From contig NZ_LVWI01000092.1 in assembly GCF_001909055.1 (NCBI RefSeq), positions 62,001 through 126,000 of the forward strand: a DNA stretch of 64,000 nt, given 5' to 3'. This DNA is from Paenibacillus helianthi (lineage in GTDB: Bacteria > Bacillota > Bacilli > Paenibacillales > Paenibacillaceae). Positions 51,801 to 61,900 of the stretch are shown piece by piece (position 1 is the stretch's first letter; the number at the start of each line of letters is the position of its first letter). The notes below the pieces were generated by a model, which saw only the letters and a program-made list of their open reading frames with translations, was not told the DNA's origin and did not search any database. A program made the translations under genes and the position numbers.

Positions 51801-54624
51801 CCGAGTATTCATGAATTTGGGCCAGAACCTCTCCATATCGATCCATGATAGATAGATTGAATTTCACAATTTCTCCCTGCACGCCGGGATCGTCAATTCT
51901 TGTGCAAACACAATATATTTCACTTGGAAGCGCACGATAAAAAGAAACTTCTTTGTAGGTGAAAGGAAGATACAACTCGTTGCCTAATAAGCCGCAATAC
52001 ACCATACTTCCTACGGCGCTGTCCAGCAGCCCGGGATGCAGACAATAATGATTCAGATCTTCGGTATCGGCCAGCTTCAAGTGGCATAGCACCGTATTAC
52101 CATTCACCCATACCTTCTTTAAATTTTTGAACCGGGGACCGTAATTCTGGTCAATATTCCCATTATAAATGTCCGTAGCGTGAAGCACATTGTGAGCTTC
52201 CTTCTGCATGTTACTGAAGTCAATGGTAGGGTCGGGTAACAGAAGTCTGTCGAATTCGAGCTTAGCTTGTGCATGCTCCCGCCAATGATGTTCACCTTCA
52301 CGCTTGCTGATTACTTTGAAATGGATATGCTCGCCTTCTCTGCGAATCATACTTTGCACCCTGCAAGATGTGTTCTCAGTCAGAATAATCGGCTCCAGGA
52401 ATACGAAGTCATACAGTTTCGTAACAGGAAGCCGTCTATAGGCTTGGCCTGCCTGCATCGCCATCTCGATATATGTAGTTCCCGGAACAACAAATTGACC
52501 GAACAGTTTATGTTGCGACAATATCCAACTGTCTGTACTAAAATTTGAAATGAATAATGATTGATCGGTTGCTTCCCACACGTTTATTTGCAGTAGCGGG
52601 TGTATGTACTCTTCCCCGTAACCGAGAACCTCTGCGCCGGATGAACTCGGTTTGGCTGCCCGGACAGCGCTCAAGTCCGGCCAGCATCGCTTCCGCTCAA
52701 ACGGGTACGCCGGTAAATGAACCCGTTGGTTTGATTTAAACGAATATAGGCTTTTCCAACGAACATCTGCGCCTTGCGCATACAATCTTGCTAGTTCTCG
52801 GAGCCCATCTATGGTCGAATCGGACGTTCTAACAAGCTGCTGCACTAGGCTCTCCGCGAGACGACTGAAGTCTGTACTACTTGCAGCTGTAGGTTCCGTT
52901 CCGGGCCCTCCCGGTTTCCTGTTCGATGCTTGTTTATGCCAGCCGTAATAAATATCTGAATGGGTAAGCGTATCCAGATCGCTGTCACAGGCTGTGTCAA
53001 TCTTAGATATCAAATCCTCTATGCCGACATAAACAATCGATAATCGATAACTGTAATGACTACGGCCGACATTGGCTGTATAACTAATGTTACGCACGTC
53101 TGAGAAATGTCCACTTTGCGCCGCGAACCATGAACGATAGCGCTTCAGTAAATCTTTCAAACTGTTCGCCGTCATCCCTGACAATGTAAAAATACCTTCG
53201 TAACAGGATGACATCTCATCTTCGGACGAAAGCTTATCTTCTACATCAGAAGGCGCTTCTTCCAATACGAGATGTACGTTAGTGCCACTTAAACCAAATG
53301 AACTAATTCCTGAGAGTCGGATACCCTTGTCCACTTTCCAATCAGCCAGCGTATCATTTACATATACTGGGGAAGACTCGAACCGAATATTTCGATTGGA
53401 GCTTTTGAAATGTAGGTGTGGCGGCAGTTGTTTATTCTTCATCGATAAAATGACTTTTATCATACCGGCAATTCCAGCAAGATGATCGGTATGCCCGATG
53501 TTAGTCTTCACCGAACCGATCGCGCAAAACTGATGACGATCCGTGTAATGACGGAAAGCTCGTTCTAATCCGTCTATTTCTATGGGGTCCCCTAATTTGG
53601 TCCCCGTTCCATGCGCTTCAATATAGCTCAGCGTGTTCGGATCTATTCGAGCCTCCTTCCATGCCTGAACAATGACATCTTGTTGAGCGATGGAATTGGG
53701 AGCAGTCAATCCGGCCGAAGCACCATCTTGATTCGTTGCGCTTCCTTTAATAACCGCATAGATTGGATCCCCGTCCGCGATCGCTTGTTCCAACGGTTTT
53801 AATAGTATAGCACCGACGCCCTCACCAATGCCTGTCCCCTCCGAGTGATGATCGAACGCTCTGGTTCTACCATCCGACGAAAGTATGCCGAGTTCATTGC
53901 TGCCGTCATCTAGAGCCATTAAAATGACTTTTACACCGCCGGCAAGTGCCATATCGGATTCCCTTCTTCGAATAGACTGACACGCCAAATGTACAGCCAT
54001 CAGAGAAGAGGAGCATGCGGTGTCTACCAACATGCTTGGTCCTTTAAGGTTCAATAAATACGAGATGCGCGAGGCAATGACCGATTTGATATTGCCAACC
54101 GCAGACAGAGACAACAGCTCTGGATCGATCTCCTTAATCATCCGCTTATATTCCTCACCAAAGTCACTGCTGAACCCAACGAACACGCCGGTGCGGCTGC
54201 CTGCAAGACTGTCGCCCCCATAGCCTGCATCCTCTATGGCCTCCCAGCAGGCTTCCAGAAAAAGCCGCTGATTAGGATCCATTAGCCCTGCTTCTTTCGG
54301 GGATAAACGAAAAAATGCCGGATCAAATTTATCAATTTCCTCTAAATATGCCGCTTTTCGAAAGCGAATATTTTCATCATCCATACCTTTTTTTCGAATT
54401 AGCGGCAATAAATCCTGCTGCCTCCCGATTGGCATATCTATGATGCAGTCTTCTCCATCCCTCAGAATATTCCAGAATTCAGTTGGACTATTCGTCCTGC
54501 CGAACCGGCACGCCATTCCTATTACAGCGATACCTCCGCTCACTGCGTTGTCCCGGCTTTCGGGCTGGGAAGATGTATGGCTACGATCCAGCTTAAATCT
54601 GTCCAGTCCCAGAAACTTACCCAC
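48832..54624 (-). CDS. Trans-AT polyketide synthase KS-DH-KR-ACP with terminal BtrH-like domain
   Basis: 1930 residues from a GTG start (54624). KS (about 30-455) with Cys204 in DTACSSSLMAV, His338 in EAHGTGT, His378 in NIGHTDH. A linker without acyltransferase follows. DH (about 665-960) with His705 in SQHKLFGQFVVPG and Asp868 in HPGLLDSAVG. KR (about 1160-1400) with GGLGGIGLEIA and catalytic Tyr in GQGDYAAASAYLD; AGDG has the aspartate typical of B-type reductases. ACP with Ser1503 in DLGGDSIIAV. After a linker, residues 1585-1740 resemble BtrH_N: QFNCYDRGLALMM (Cys1593), MKEHTDHLTILTEYD (His1703) and YMIINHNH, followed by a helical tail. This domain replaces a thioesterase and could pass the acyl chain to an amine. 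35 bp after the AT gene. Confidence 0.88.
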   Translation of the reverse strand: MGKFLGLDRFKLDRSHTSSQPESRDNAVSGGIAVIGMACRFGRTNSPTEFWNILRDGEDCIIDMPIGRQQDLLPLIRKKGMDDENIRFRKAAYLEEIDKFDPAFFRLSPKEAGLMDPNQRLFLEACWEAIEDAGYGGDSLAGSRTGVFVGFSSDFGEEYKRMIKEIDPELLSLSAVGNIKSVIASRISYLLNLKGPSMLVDTACSSSLMAVHLACQSIRRRESDMALAGGVKVILMALDDGSNELGILSSDGRTRAFDHHSEGTGIGEGVGAILLKPLEQAIADGDPIYAVIKGSATNQDGASAGLTAPNSIAQQDVIVQAWKEARIDPNTLSYIEAHGTGTKLGDPIEIDGLERAFRHYTDRHQFCAIGSVKTNIGHTDHLAGIAGMIKVILSMKNKQLPPHLHFKSSNRNIRFESSPVYVNDTLADWKVDKGIRLSGISSFGLSGTNVHLVLEEAPSDVEDKLSSEDEMSSCYEGIFTLSGMTANSLKDLLKRYRSWFAAQSGHFSDVRNISYTANVGRSHYSYRLSIVYVGIEDLISKIDTACDSDLDTLTHSDIYYGWHKQASNRKPGGPGTEPTAASSTDFSRLAESLVQQLVRTSDSTIDGLRELARLYAQGADVRWKSLYSFKSNQRVHLPAYPFERKRCWPDLSAVRAAKPSSSGAEVLGYGEEYIHPLLQINVWEATDQSLFISNFSTDSWILSQHKLFGQFVVPGTTYIEMAMQAGQAYRRLPVTKLYDFVFLEPIILTENTSCRVQSMIRREGEHIHFKVISKREGEHHWREHAQAKLEFDRLLLPDPTIDFSNMQKEAHNVLHATDIYNGNIDQNYGPRFKNLKKVWVNGNTVLCHLKLADTEDLNHYCLHPGLLDSAVGSMVYCGLLGNELYLPFTYKEVSFYRALPSEIYCVCTRIDDPGVQGEIVKFNLSIMDRYGEVLAQIHEYSVKRVNELSAQRLLDLSDTSANIIWRLAWRREDKPYNEDPSFDVPIAVFRYEGDSCNRLDRDKNGRRLNVFDNIMNGQQDQAEFNAMVSELRAKSIETVIYMAPAEWHNDTPDEEVITDLFRLFRALVSEKLHERLTLCIVTEGAYQVTVEDAVVVPRNRGLLSLGSVINQEHQTLHCICIDVDGQVDILRMIRQESALNTQSPVAYRSGNRYVMELDRSIVTPETNELSIQANGVYVITGGLGGIGLEIASCLADLNSKVTIALISRTTLPHRDLWDDITASSDDNKLTSRIQKIRDLEATGATIISFTVDVADSSAIESLFVGLRERFGRINGIVHGAGIAGDGFLFRKEESGFTDVLLPKVRGAIVLDSHTESDELDFFIVFSSITGWLGGVGQGDYAAASAYLDAFAQARTMRGKPTLAIAWSAWKETGMAVDYNAVTENSIFKPLSTAIALQAFRRLLMASNGQVTVGELNYDRISTVKNEHPIMLANAVQIEVDKRVYESDRQGFGSGTQLKCVRLLGKQEEEISPTERKLADIWGDILGIEELNVYDNFYDLGGDSIIAVKLSSHIAHYMNREVDVTDIFNYLTIAELARFLVPAGETETDKQEIEEQGQPQVPSINRTSGADAARGQQQGEYNYANQLSWRQFNCYDRGLALMMTADESLIQHFKLLLGMKRGFDLQDEGYPFDYYSQEEVSGYPSDNELLQQFGYCVRTEKVDDMQQLHRMITRQLDNKMPVMVSFDEYYTFYTPFYMKEHTDHLTILTEYDADKKLYMIINHNHLARTSHQKVSYGQFMTTYQTIEEIYAFLPEESRCILTLERVPDSEAPLQFDYAQQLNRLLLALQDKQQVGREFENIYALVERPELEESELKEALNEIYVNLGGKELWVQTLLDWYVPSDNQELRQLGDKIITISSRLVNNFVLSIYRKKRMKPSDITVAIEELQPIMAVFIQKMIDYTTTHDTDMNVIGGGKDVDRTTPMERTSIK

Positions 54625-54659
54625 ACCTAATTCTCCTTCCTATATACCTGCCCTTTGGT

Positions 54660-55919
54660 TCAGGCATTAGTTAACACTTTTTCCGATACCAGGTTTCGAT
54701 GCCCCGTCTCTTGAAACAGCTGATTATAGCGGATAACCTGCTCCTCCATCGGCGCTTGCTTCGCAATCATCATACTCATTAGCAATGAATAAGCAATGTC
54801 TACTTCCGTTGCGGTAGCCTGTACTTTCCCGCTTTCCAGACTTGCTCTCAATGCGAGGAGTTCTGCGTATGGGCCTAACACACCGTGCTCGTATTCGTCA
54901 GCTTGCGGGTTCCGATTCTTGGTGCAAACAATGATTGCGAGAGCCCTATCCACTAACTGTGTAACCGACGATTGCATACGTTCCTTCTCGTCTTCGATTC
55001 CTTGCCGAAAGCCGAGTATGTCTTCCAGCTTCTCGAATCCGAATACCTGGAAGGGCGCGCTGCGTGCTAGATTTTTTAGCACATTGCGCGGACCGATCTC
55101 GATAGCTGATACTGCATGTACAGCAACATAGTCCATGACTGCCTGCCAATTCACCGGTAATATAAGTTGGCTAGCCAGCTTCTCTACAATATCATCAGTC
55201 GCTTCGTACAGCCGGCCTGTCGTACTCGATAATACCGGCCACTTAGGGTCATGGTACTGGAATTGGCCTAGCACCTCCCTCATGCGGCTTACTGCAGGCT
55301 GCATTAATGGCGAATGGAACGGTGCACTGACTTGAAGGCCAACTACGGAAGTCGCTCCTAATTCCAGGCATGTCTCTCCCACCTTCCGTACCTCTTCGGC
55401 ATGACCTGAAATAACGATCTGGTGGGCCGCATTATAATTTGCAATAACAACAACTCGTTCGTCTAGAGAATACTCCTTGCACAATTGCTCGATAACTTCG
55501 GCCTTCAAGCCGATGACAGCTGACATCGCACCTTCTTTTTCTGAGACAGCCTGCTGCATCAGCTGCCCTCTGCTCCGCACGATTTGCAGTGCATCTGCAT
55601 AGCGAATAGTCCCCGAACAAGTAAGGGCTGTAATTTCTCCTAAGCTATGACCCGCAGCAAGTGCAGGCTGAATATTAAATTCTTGCTGAAACACTCGGAA
55701 CGCAGCCATACTAACTGTCAGAATGGCAGGCTGGGCGAATTCTGTCATGGAGAGCTGTTCCATGTTACCGGAGAAGCACATCTCTTTAAGCGAATACCCT
55801 AACGTATCCTCCGCTTGTTCGAATGTCTCTCGTGCAATCGCGTACCGATTATAAAAGATTCGTCCCATCCCCACATATTGAGATCCTTGCCCGGGAAATA
55901 ACAACGCCAGGTTGTCCAT
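54660..55919 (-). CDS. Trans-acting malonyl acyltransferase with C-terminal extension
   Basis: A 419-residue acyltransferase that loads malonyl units onto the AT-less PKS modules. LLFPGQGSQYVGMG at the N terminus, nucleophile Ser92 in AAGHSLGEITAL, Arg in RSRGQLMQ, and APFHSPLMQ with the active His; the FHS motif suits malonyl-CoA. The catalytic part ends near residue 300. About 110 more residues (QGIEDEKERMQSSVTQL to KVLTNA) look helical and match nothing I know. The frame opens at 55958, but GAGAGGAAG lies just before the ATG at 55919. It lies 19 bp after the NRPS/PKS stop. Confidence 0.9.
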   Translation of the reverse strand: MDNLALLFPGQGSQYVGMGRIFYNRYAIARETFEQAEDTLGYSLKEMCFSGNMEQLSMTEFAQPAILTVSMAAFRVFQQEFNIQPALAAGHSLGEITALTCSGTIRYADALQIVRSRGQLMQQAVSEKEGAMSAVIGLKAEVIEQLCKEYSLDERVVVIANYNAAHQIVISGHAEEVRKVGETCLELGATSVVGLQVSAPFHSPLMQPAVSRMREVLGQFQYHDPKWPVLSSTTGRLYEATDDIVEKLASQLILPVNWQAVMDYVAVHAVSAIEIGPRNVLKNLARSAPFQVFGFEKLEDILGFRQGIEDEKERMQSSVTQLVDRALAIIVCTKNRNPQADEYEHGVLGPYAELLALRASLESGKVQATATEVDIAYSLLMSMMIAKQAPMEEQVIRYNQLFQETGHRNLVSEKVLTNA

Positions 55920-55938
55920 GTGTGTCTTCCTCTCTTCA

Positions 55939-58900
55939 TTAAGTAGCATACTCGTCAAGCAGCATCATTAAGAGCTGCTCATAATCATCAAGTAATGAGC
56001 TAACACCACGTTGATGTAAGCAGGAACCATTAAATACTGTGCGGAATACGATGCCATCCGGCATCAGTTCCACAACGTGGACAAGATCATGCTCCATATT
56101 ATTTAGGCGTGAATAGTTGGACAGTTCGCTGAACAATGGAATTATGTCATCTGCTTGCCGGTTCTCCTGCTTTTGCTTCCTCCAGAACGAGTCATCCCAT
56201 TGGCTTAAGGAGGCAAATAGCCGCTTCTGATGAATGAGAAGGAACAACTCAGAGAAATTACTGCAGCGATTCAGCTCAATACGAAGCGGACGAATAGTCG
56301 GACCGTAGGAACCTTGTACCGCTTGCTCCAAATAAATATCCTCACTACCCATAATCTGCGACAATAGGTGCACGTATAGGGCAAGAAGAATATCAATAGC
56401 CTCAACTTTCTCGTGATCGGCCGCCCGCTGCAGTCTTGCATACCGCTCGCCTTCAACATGGGAGCTCAGCATAATCCGCTCTTGCTTAACCAGGCGAGCC
56501 TGCTTCTTATACTCACGCGGCAACCGTAATATAGGCCCCTCCATCTCATACATCCAATAATCGCCATCGTCTTCACTAAAATTAATTTCCGCTCCCATTA
56601 ACTGATCTTCAATAAATTGGGCAAGTGACGAAATCGTCGGATAGGCAAACAGATCTACAATGCGAACTGTACCAGGATACAATGCTTCCAGCTTCTCATG
56701 CACCAGAACAATTGCAAGCGAGTTGCCGCCCATCTCAAAGAAGTTGTGGTAGACTCCGAGAGCGTCTGTTTGCAGTAACTCACTCCAAATGTCCCACAAC
56801 TGCTGTTCAATTGAAGAAAGCGTGCTTGTGGCGCCTGCCGCCACAGGTGACATAATATTGCGTGTAGGCTCCGGGAGCGCTAGCCGATCCAACTTGCCGT
56901 TCGGTGTCAAAGGCCAGTTCTTCATATAGGTGTAAGCCAACGGCACCATATAATCGGGTAAAGTCTTGCTAAGGAGAAGCTGCAATTGCTTGGTCTCAAT
57001 CTCGTAATCTCCTATATAGTAAGCTGTCAAATAAGGGTTCGCTGTTTCCTGCCCTGCCAAAGTGACTACCGCCTCTTGTATGCTGTCATGTTTACATAGC
57101 GATTGCTCAATCTCTCCCAATTCAATCCGATAACCCTTCACTTTCACCTGAAAATCGTCACGTCCAGCATATTCGATGCTTCCGTCAGGCCTCCATCTGG
57201 CCAAATCTCCGGTTCTATACATTCGTTGTCCCGGATTGAAGTGACAAGGGATGAATCGGTCGGCCGTTAGTTCATTCCTGCCATAATATCCTCTCGCGAC
57301 GGCCTCTCCTGTGATATATAGATCACCGATAATATTAATACCTACCGGTTGCATGTTCCGGTCAAGGATATAGACCTGCATATTCGGAATCGGTCGGCCG
57401 ATCGTTACCTTGTTCGCGCAGGTCAGATTTTGTACCGTAGACCAGATCGTGGTTTCGGTCGGGCCGTACATATTATAAATTTTCGCTTCGGTCTTTGCTT
57501 GAAGCCGCTGCAGAAGCTTAAGAGGAAGGGCCTCCCCTCCGACATAAATCATTTGTAAACGAAGAATGGCCTCTGGCAGACTAGAATCTTCAAGCAGCAG
57601 CTGCAGACGGGATGGCGTCAACTGAATCATATTCACGTTATGATCAAGGATCAGTTGCTTGATCGAATGTGGATTAATCTGGTCATGCTCCGAGGCAATC
57701 ATGACTGACGACCCGTTAAGTAGTGGCAGAATGGTTTCAAGAATGAAGATATCAAAGCTGATTGTCGTTAGTGCAAGCCAGTTCCCACCGTAAATAAAAT
57801 CGGCTGCAGCTTCAACTCCCGCTTTAAATGCGGTCAGATTCCGGTGTTCTATCATGACGCCTTTGGGCCTGCCCGTTGATCCCGAAGTATAGATCATATA
57901 AGCGAGATGTTCAGACGTCGCCTGAATAAGCGGGTTGGTATCGGACTCAGTTCCATCGTCCATTTCATCCACATGAATGATTGCAGACATGCCGCTCAGC
58001 TTGTGCGTCAACGAACGGTCAGCTACAGCCAGGCTTAATCCGCTGTCTTCCAAGACGTAATTAATTCGCTCCTCAGGATAATTGGGATCGATCGGAACCA
58101 ATGCAGCTCCAGACTTTAATATACCTAGTAGGCCGATCATCATATCAACTGATCTGTTCATTAGTAGTGCAACGAAACGATCCGGTCTAGCCCCATTCTC
58201 TAACAACCTAGCAGCCACACGATTCGCCCTCTTGTTCAGCTCCCCGTATGTGAGCTCGCGCTGCCCGTCTTGTACCGCGCGAAGAACCGGATGAAGACCT
58301 GCACGCTCCTCGAATAATTGAACAACCGTCTTCTCCCGCGAATGAAGCGTTTTGTTAACGTTCCATTGGTCAATCAGGAGCGATCGCTCTTCGACGGACA
58401 ATAATGATATCTGACCAATTTTTTGATCCGCCTGCTCTACTAACGCTCGCAGAACCGCAGTGAAGTGACCTGCCATAATTTCGATCGTTTCCTTCCGGAA
58501 CAGTTCGTCAGAGTACTCAATATCTACGATAAGCCGCTTATTCCGCTCGATAATATCGAATGTCAGATCGAACTGTGAGGAACGCTGTTCGAATGGGTAT
58601 GGATGGATCTTCAGCTTATCATCATGCTCATGCAGCACTTCTTTAGCATCACCTGTATTCTGCAGAATGAACATGATGTCGAAGAGCGGATTACGGGACG
58701 TATCCCGCTGGAGAGACAGTCGATCAACTAGCATTTCAAACGGATATTCCGAACGCGAAAGCGCAGCCAGCGTATTTTGTTTAATCTCTTCCATAAAATC
58801 GGCTACCCGACTGTCTCTTCTGGGAAAGTTCCGCATTGCAAGCGTATTGAGGAACAGGCCTGCTATCCCTTCCAGCTCCACATAATTTCTTCCGGCAACC

Positions 58901-61900
58901 GGTGAACCAATAATAATATCCTCATCACCACTATATTTGGCGAACATAATATTCAGCGCAGTCAGCAGTGTCATATATAATGTCGTGCCGCGTTGCTGGC
59001 CAAAACTAATAATGCTATCGGTCAGATCAGCACCCACCTCAAACGTCAGCACGCTTCCGTTATAGCTTTTCACAAGCGGTCGCGGGAAATCGGTCGGCAG
59101 GTTCAGTACGGGCAGTTGACCCGACATAACGGAACACCAATATTCCTCTTGTTTCTTAAAGCTTCCATCCTTCAGCCGATTGTTGTGCCATACGCTAAAA
59201 TCTTTATACTGAATACGAAGTGCAGGTAAAGATTCAGCACGATAAAAATGGAAAAATTCGTTAATAAGAATACCAATCGATACACCATCGGAAATGATGT
59301 GGTGCATATCAAGCACCAACACGTGTTTATTCGGCTCTATGCGGAACAATTTGCTGCGTAGCAGCGGTGCCTTCGTCAGATCGAACGGTCTAATAGCCCG
59401 ATTCAATTCGTCTCGGATGACGGATGCCTCAGAGAGCTCCTCGTATTCAAGTGTGAAATCGGCCTCATCCATAATTCGCTGTACAAGCACGCCGTCGTTA
59501 ATTGTAAAGCATGTACGGAATGATTCGTGCCGTTCAATTAACAATCGAAACGAAGCTTCAAACCGTTCCCGATCAAGTTCCCCTTCAAGCTGCAGAACAG
59601 TCGGAATGTTGTAGGCTACCGAACCATTTTGCATTTGTTCCAGTACGTAGATCCTCTGCTGGGAAGAGGTGGCGGGATAATATTCTGCCCACTGTGCTAT
59701 CGGGATGGCTAGAACCTGCTCTTCAACACTCACTGACCCAATGATTGCTGCAAGCTGACGAATCGTCGGGTTGATGAAAATATCGTTGATCGTAACCGCA
59801 GCCGAAGCATGCTTGGCCAGCCGTGTCACAATACCGATCGCCAGTAGAGAATCACCACCTAAAGCAAAAAAGTCATCGTCGAGACTTAAAGTTTCATAGC
59901 CGAGCACTTCAGACCAAATCTGGCCCACAGCCAGCTCATCGGCTGTGTATGCGCTTCCATCCTCCTTGCCAGTTAGAACCACGGATGAATCGTTCCTGTT
60001 AATCGCCGAACCTTTCAGTGTGTGGATATTCGGATACTCCTCCCCCCGAACGAAAACGTCATCCGAGAGTCTAATCTTTAGGGAAGGCCTCCACTGCTGC
60101 AAGATTTCCAAATCAAACTGTCCGATAACCATTTGATTGACATCTTTAGACAGGATGGCGTCAAAAGATTGCATTCCGCCTGCTATCGGCATATAACCAA
60201 TAAAGCCGGGCCCTGTAATTCCCTCGAATGCATACCAGTTTATTGCAAGCGCATGCTTACCTTTGTAACGGCGATACGCACTATATGCATCCAAAAAGCT
60301 ATTCGAAGCGACATAGTCACTTCCCGTCGCTCCTCCCCATATGGATGCGAGCGAAGAGAACATAATAAAGAACTCCAGGTTCTCCGTTTCCACAAGAACG
60401 TCTAAGACTACTGTTCCAGCCAATTTCGCCTTCATTCCATCACGGAAATTGTCAAACGATTTGACGGCAATAGGGTCGAACGACTGCTGCATGGCGCTGT
60501 GAATTACGCCGTTAATTGGACCATAGCGATGCTTAACCTCGTGTAAGATCGTCTCCATCTGATCCGGATCAGATACATCTGCCGCATAATAGGCCACCGT
60601 CGAGCCCATCCCCTCAATCTCGAGCATTGCCTTCATCTTGGCCGCTTCCGCCAAGCTGCACCCGGGGCGGGTAATCCAATCGTTCCATTCCTCCTTCGGC
60701 GGGAGCGAGGTACGGTTTACGATAATGAGTGTAACATTAGCTTTGCTTGCTATATGCTTGCCGATTTGAAGTCCAAGCTTACCTGCTCCGCCTACGAGTA
60801 TATAAACGGCGCCGGCACGCAGGGTGATCGGTGTAACTATATCGGGAATTACATCGATATCACTTCTTCTCATCTCGGGAACGATCCGTTTATCCCGATA
60901 TGCAACCAACGAATCTTCATAATTAAACCTAATTTCCTGTACTACCTGTTGCGCAAGTTGTGTTGCTGACAATTGCCCGATCGCCAGATCCGTGACGTAG
61001 CATTGAAGCCTCGGATTTTCTTGCGGGATCACTTTGGCTAAGCCGACAATCGGTGCCTGGGCAGGATAAACCTCTTCGGCTATGGACACAGCCTGTGACC
61101 GATCAGTAACAATCCGAATTTCAATAGAATGGTCTACATTTAACGCAATAAGTGCTTTTGCCAAGTGAAATAAACTATACGATCCGAGCTCCTGAGCGCT
61201 TTCAATTTGCTCTGGAGTATATGAATTGTCTTGATAAGGAATATCTAACGACCACAAATGAACAATACCACTAATGTTGACATCTTGCTCTTGCAGCAAA
61301 TGGAGTAATCTCATGTAATCACTATTAGTCGTAACGTTCATAACAAACCAGTCGGCTTGCTCTTGAGCAAACGTTTCCCCCCGACTAATTGTATAGACGC
61401 TATTGCCGCTAGATCGGAGGGATTGCGCCACCGCATCTCCAATCCCATATTCGTCAATGAATACAAGCCAGTTTCCTCGTAGTGAGGAGCGGGTAGAAGA
61501 TGGGGACAGCTCACTTTGTTTCCAAAAAATCTCATACGTCCAATCTTGATACGCTTGCGGATAATAGCTAGATTGTCCGATAACGAGCATCGTTTCCGCT
61601 AATTCTCGGGACTCTCTCTCTACAGGATATGAGCCGACAGCCTCGTAATTGGTATCCCTCAATGCTTTCTCCCAGCGCAAGTGGTCAATCAACGGAGTAT
61701 GTACCCGAAGCTCAACATCTTTAAACGCCCACCAGCCTTCGGCAAGCCCCCATATCAGGTTAGTGGACGCTCTGTTTTTAACAAGCTCTAGGCTACACAA
61801 AATCCCTTTACTCGCAAGCAATGTATGAAGCATTAGCAGTGAACCGCGAATATCTTGCGTTGCATGAATCACATTATAGGCAATTATGATGTCATAGCTA

